Positions 6,764-6,866 of a stretch of 6,866 nucleotides of DNA are shown here, piece after piece. A program made the position numbers and the translations under genes. Positions within the stretch are counted from its first letter, which is position 1; every line of letters starts with the position of its first letter. Source of the DNA: Bacillota bacterium (lineage in GTDB: Bacteria; Bacillota_E; Sulfobacillia; Sulfobacillales; Sulfobacillaceae); the NCBI GenBank assembly GCA_021802225.1, contig JAKAAS010000090.1, forward strand, positions 1-6,866, in the 5' to 3' direction. The notes under the pieces were generated by a model, which was given only the letters and a program-made list of their open reading frames with translations, searched no databases and was not told the origin of the DNA.

Positions 6764-6811
6764 GTCACCCAAGAGACCGCACCCGCTATAGGGTGCGGTC
6801 TCTTGGGCGAC
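6764..6811. terminator. Very strong hairpin after purK, without a T-tract
   Basis: A perfect 17-bp inverted repeat (6768-6784 with 6791-6807) around the 6-base loop GCTATA extends by GTC/GAC beyond a single A-C mismatch to give 20 pairs. It begins 34 bases after the purK stop and is the obvious end of the purEK transcript. Neither strand has a T-run after the stem, so it is not a standard intrinsic terminator. It could stop RNA polymerase by stem strength, block 3' exonucleases, or be a site shared by both strands. A weaker stem, CGGGC/GCCCG (6813-6829), follows at once. Confidence 0.6.
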
Positions 6812-6832
6812 CCGGGCCGGAAGCGCCCGAGT

Positions 6833-6866
6833 TCCTTCCTGATTATAGCAATATGCAAGCAGTCCT
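6833..6866 (-). repeat. Right copy of the 34-bp inverted repeat, truncated by the window edge
   Basis: Exact reverse complement of 5011-5044, lying 25 bases beyond the purK hairpin stem. It continues to the last base of the window, so its outer limit is unknown. With the left copy it encloses purE, purK and the hairpin (an 1856-bp span including both copies). Confidence 0.9.
6842..6850 (-). promoter_or_regulatory. Second copy of the extended -10, pointing leftward at purK
   Basis: Inside the right repeat copy the minus strand reads TGCTATAAT, identical to the purEK -10. If active, transcription would start near 6835 and run leftward through the hairpin into the 3' end of purK, giving antisense RNA. 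The sequence outside the window that would hold its -35 region is missing, so activity is inference. Confidence 0.4.

Noticed and set aside
6760..6866. Open frame from ATG 6760 to the window edge, possibly the start of a next gene
   Set aside because: It has no ribosome site at proper spacing, runs through the hairpin and the repeat, and its residues do not look like PurB, PurC or any other expected purine gene.

Overview
The window reads as chromosomal DNA from a moderately GC-rich (visibly above 50%) Firmicutes-type bacterium. Most of the genes sit behind strong Shine-Dalgarno sequences (GAGGAGGG, GAGGTGAT, TAAGGAGG, AGGAGG). The cytochrome bd subunits are of the short Q-loop type common in Gram-positives, and the asparagine synthase resembles Bacillus AsnO. 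An acidophilic or thermophilic Sulfobacillus/Alicyclobacillus-like lineage is possible, but this is a guess that the sequence alone cannot settle. All recognised genes are housekeeping or respiratory. No phage, IS transposase, CRISPR, tRNA or rRNA gene is visible.

Layout. Left arm, minus strand: moaA (molybdenum cofactor step 1) is followed 140 bp downstream by the 5' part of a glutamine-dependent asparagine synthase gene that runs off the left edge. A hairpin overlaps the moaA stop codon. Centre, plus strand: a 210-bp divergent intergenic region separates moaA from cydA-cydB, which encode both main subunits of a cytochrome bd quinol oxidase and end in a probable intrinsic terminator. Next comes a gene for a small, unrecognised, membrane-anchored or secreted protein. 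Right arm, plus strand: purE and purK overlap by 4 bp and encode the two-step bacterial route from AIR through N5-CAIR to CAIR in purine synthesis. They have their own extended -10 promoter and are followed by a very strong hairpin.

The most unusual structure is an inverted repeat of at least 34 identical bases. One copy (5011-5044) carries the purEK promoter and the other (6833-6866) ends exactly at the right edge of the window, in opposite orientation. The pair brackets purEK, and the right copy repeats the promoter pointing back at the 3' end of purK. It may be a real repeat (terminal inverted repeats, an invertible segment, or a duplicated promoter giving antisense RNA), or a fold-back or contig-end artefact. 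The window could be a whole short contig, because a gene is cut at base 1 and a repeat is cut at the last base.

I found no convincing new defence, mobile or regulatory system. Apart from the inverted repeat, the points of interest are the small anchored protein, the repeat-containing moaA/cydA intergenic region, and the purK hairpin that lacks a T-tract.
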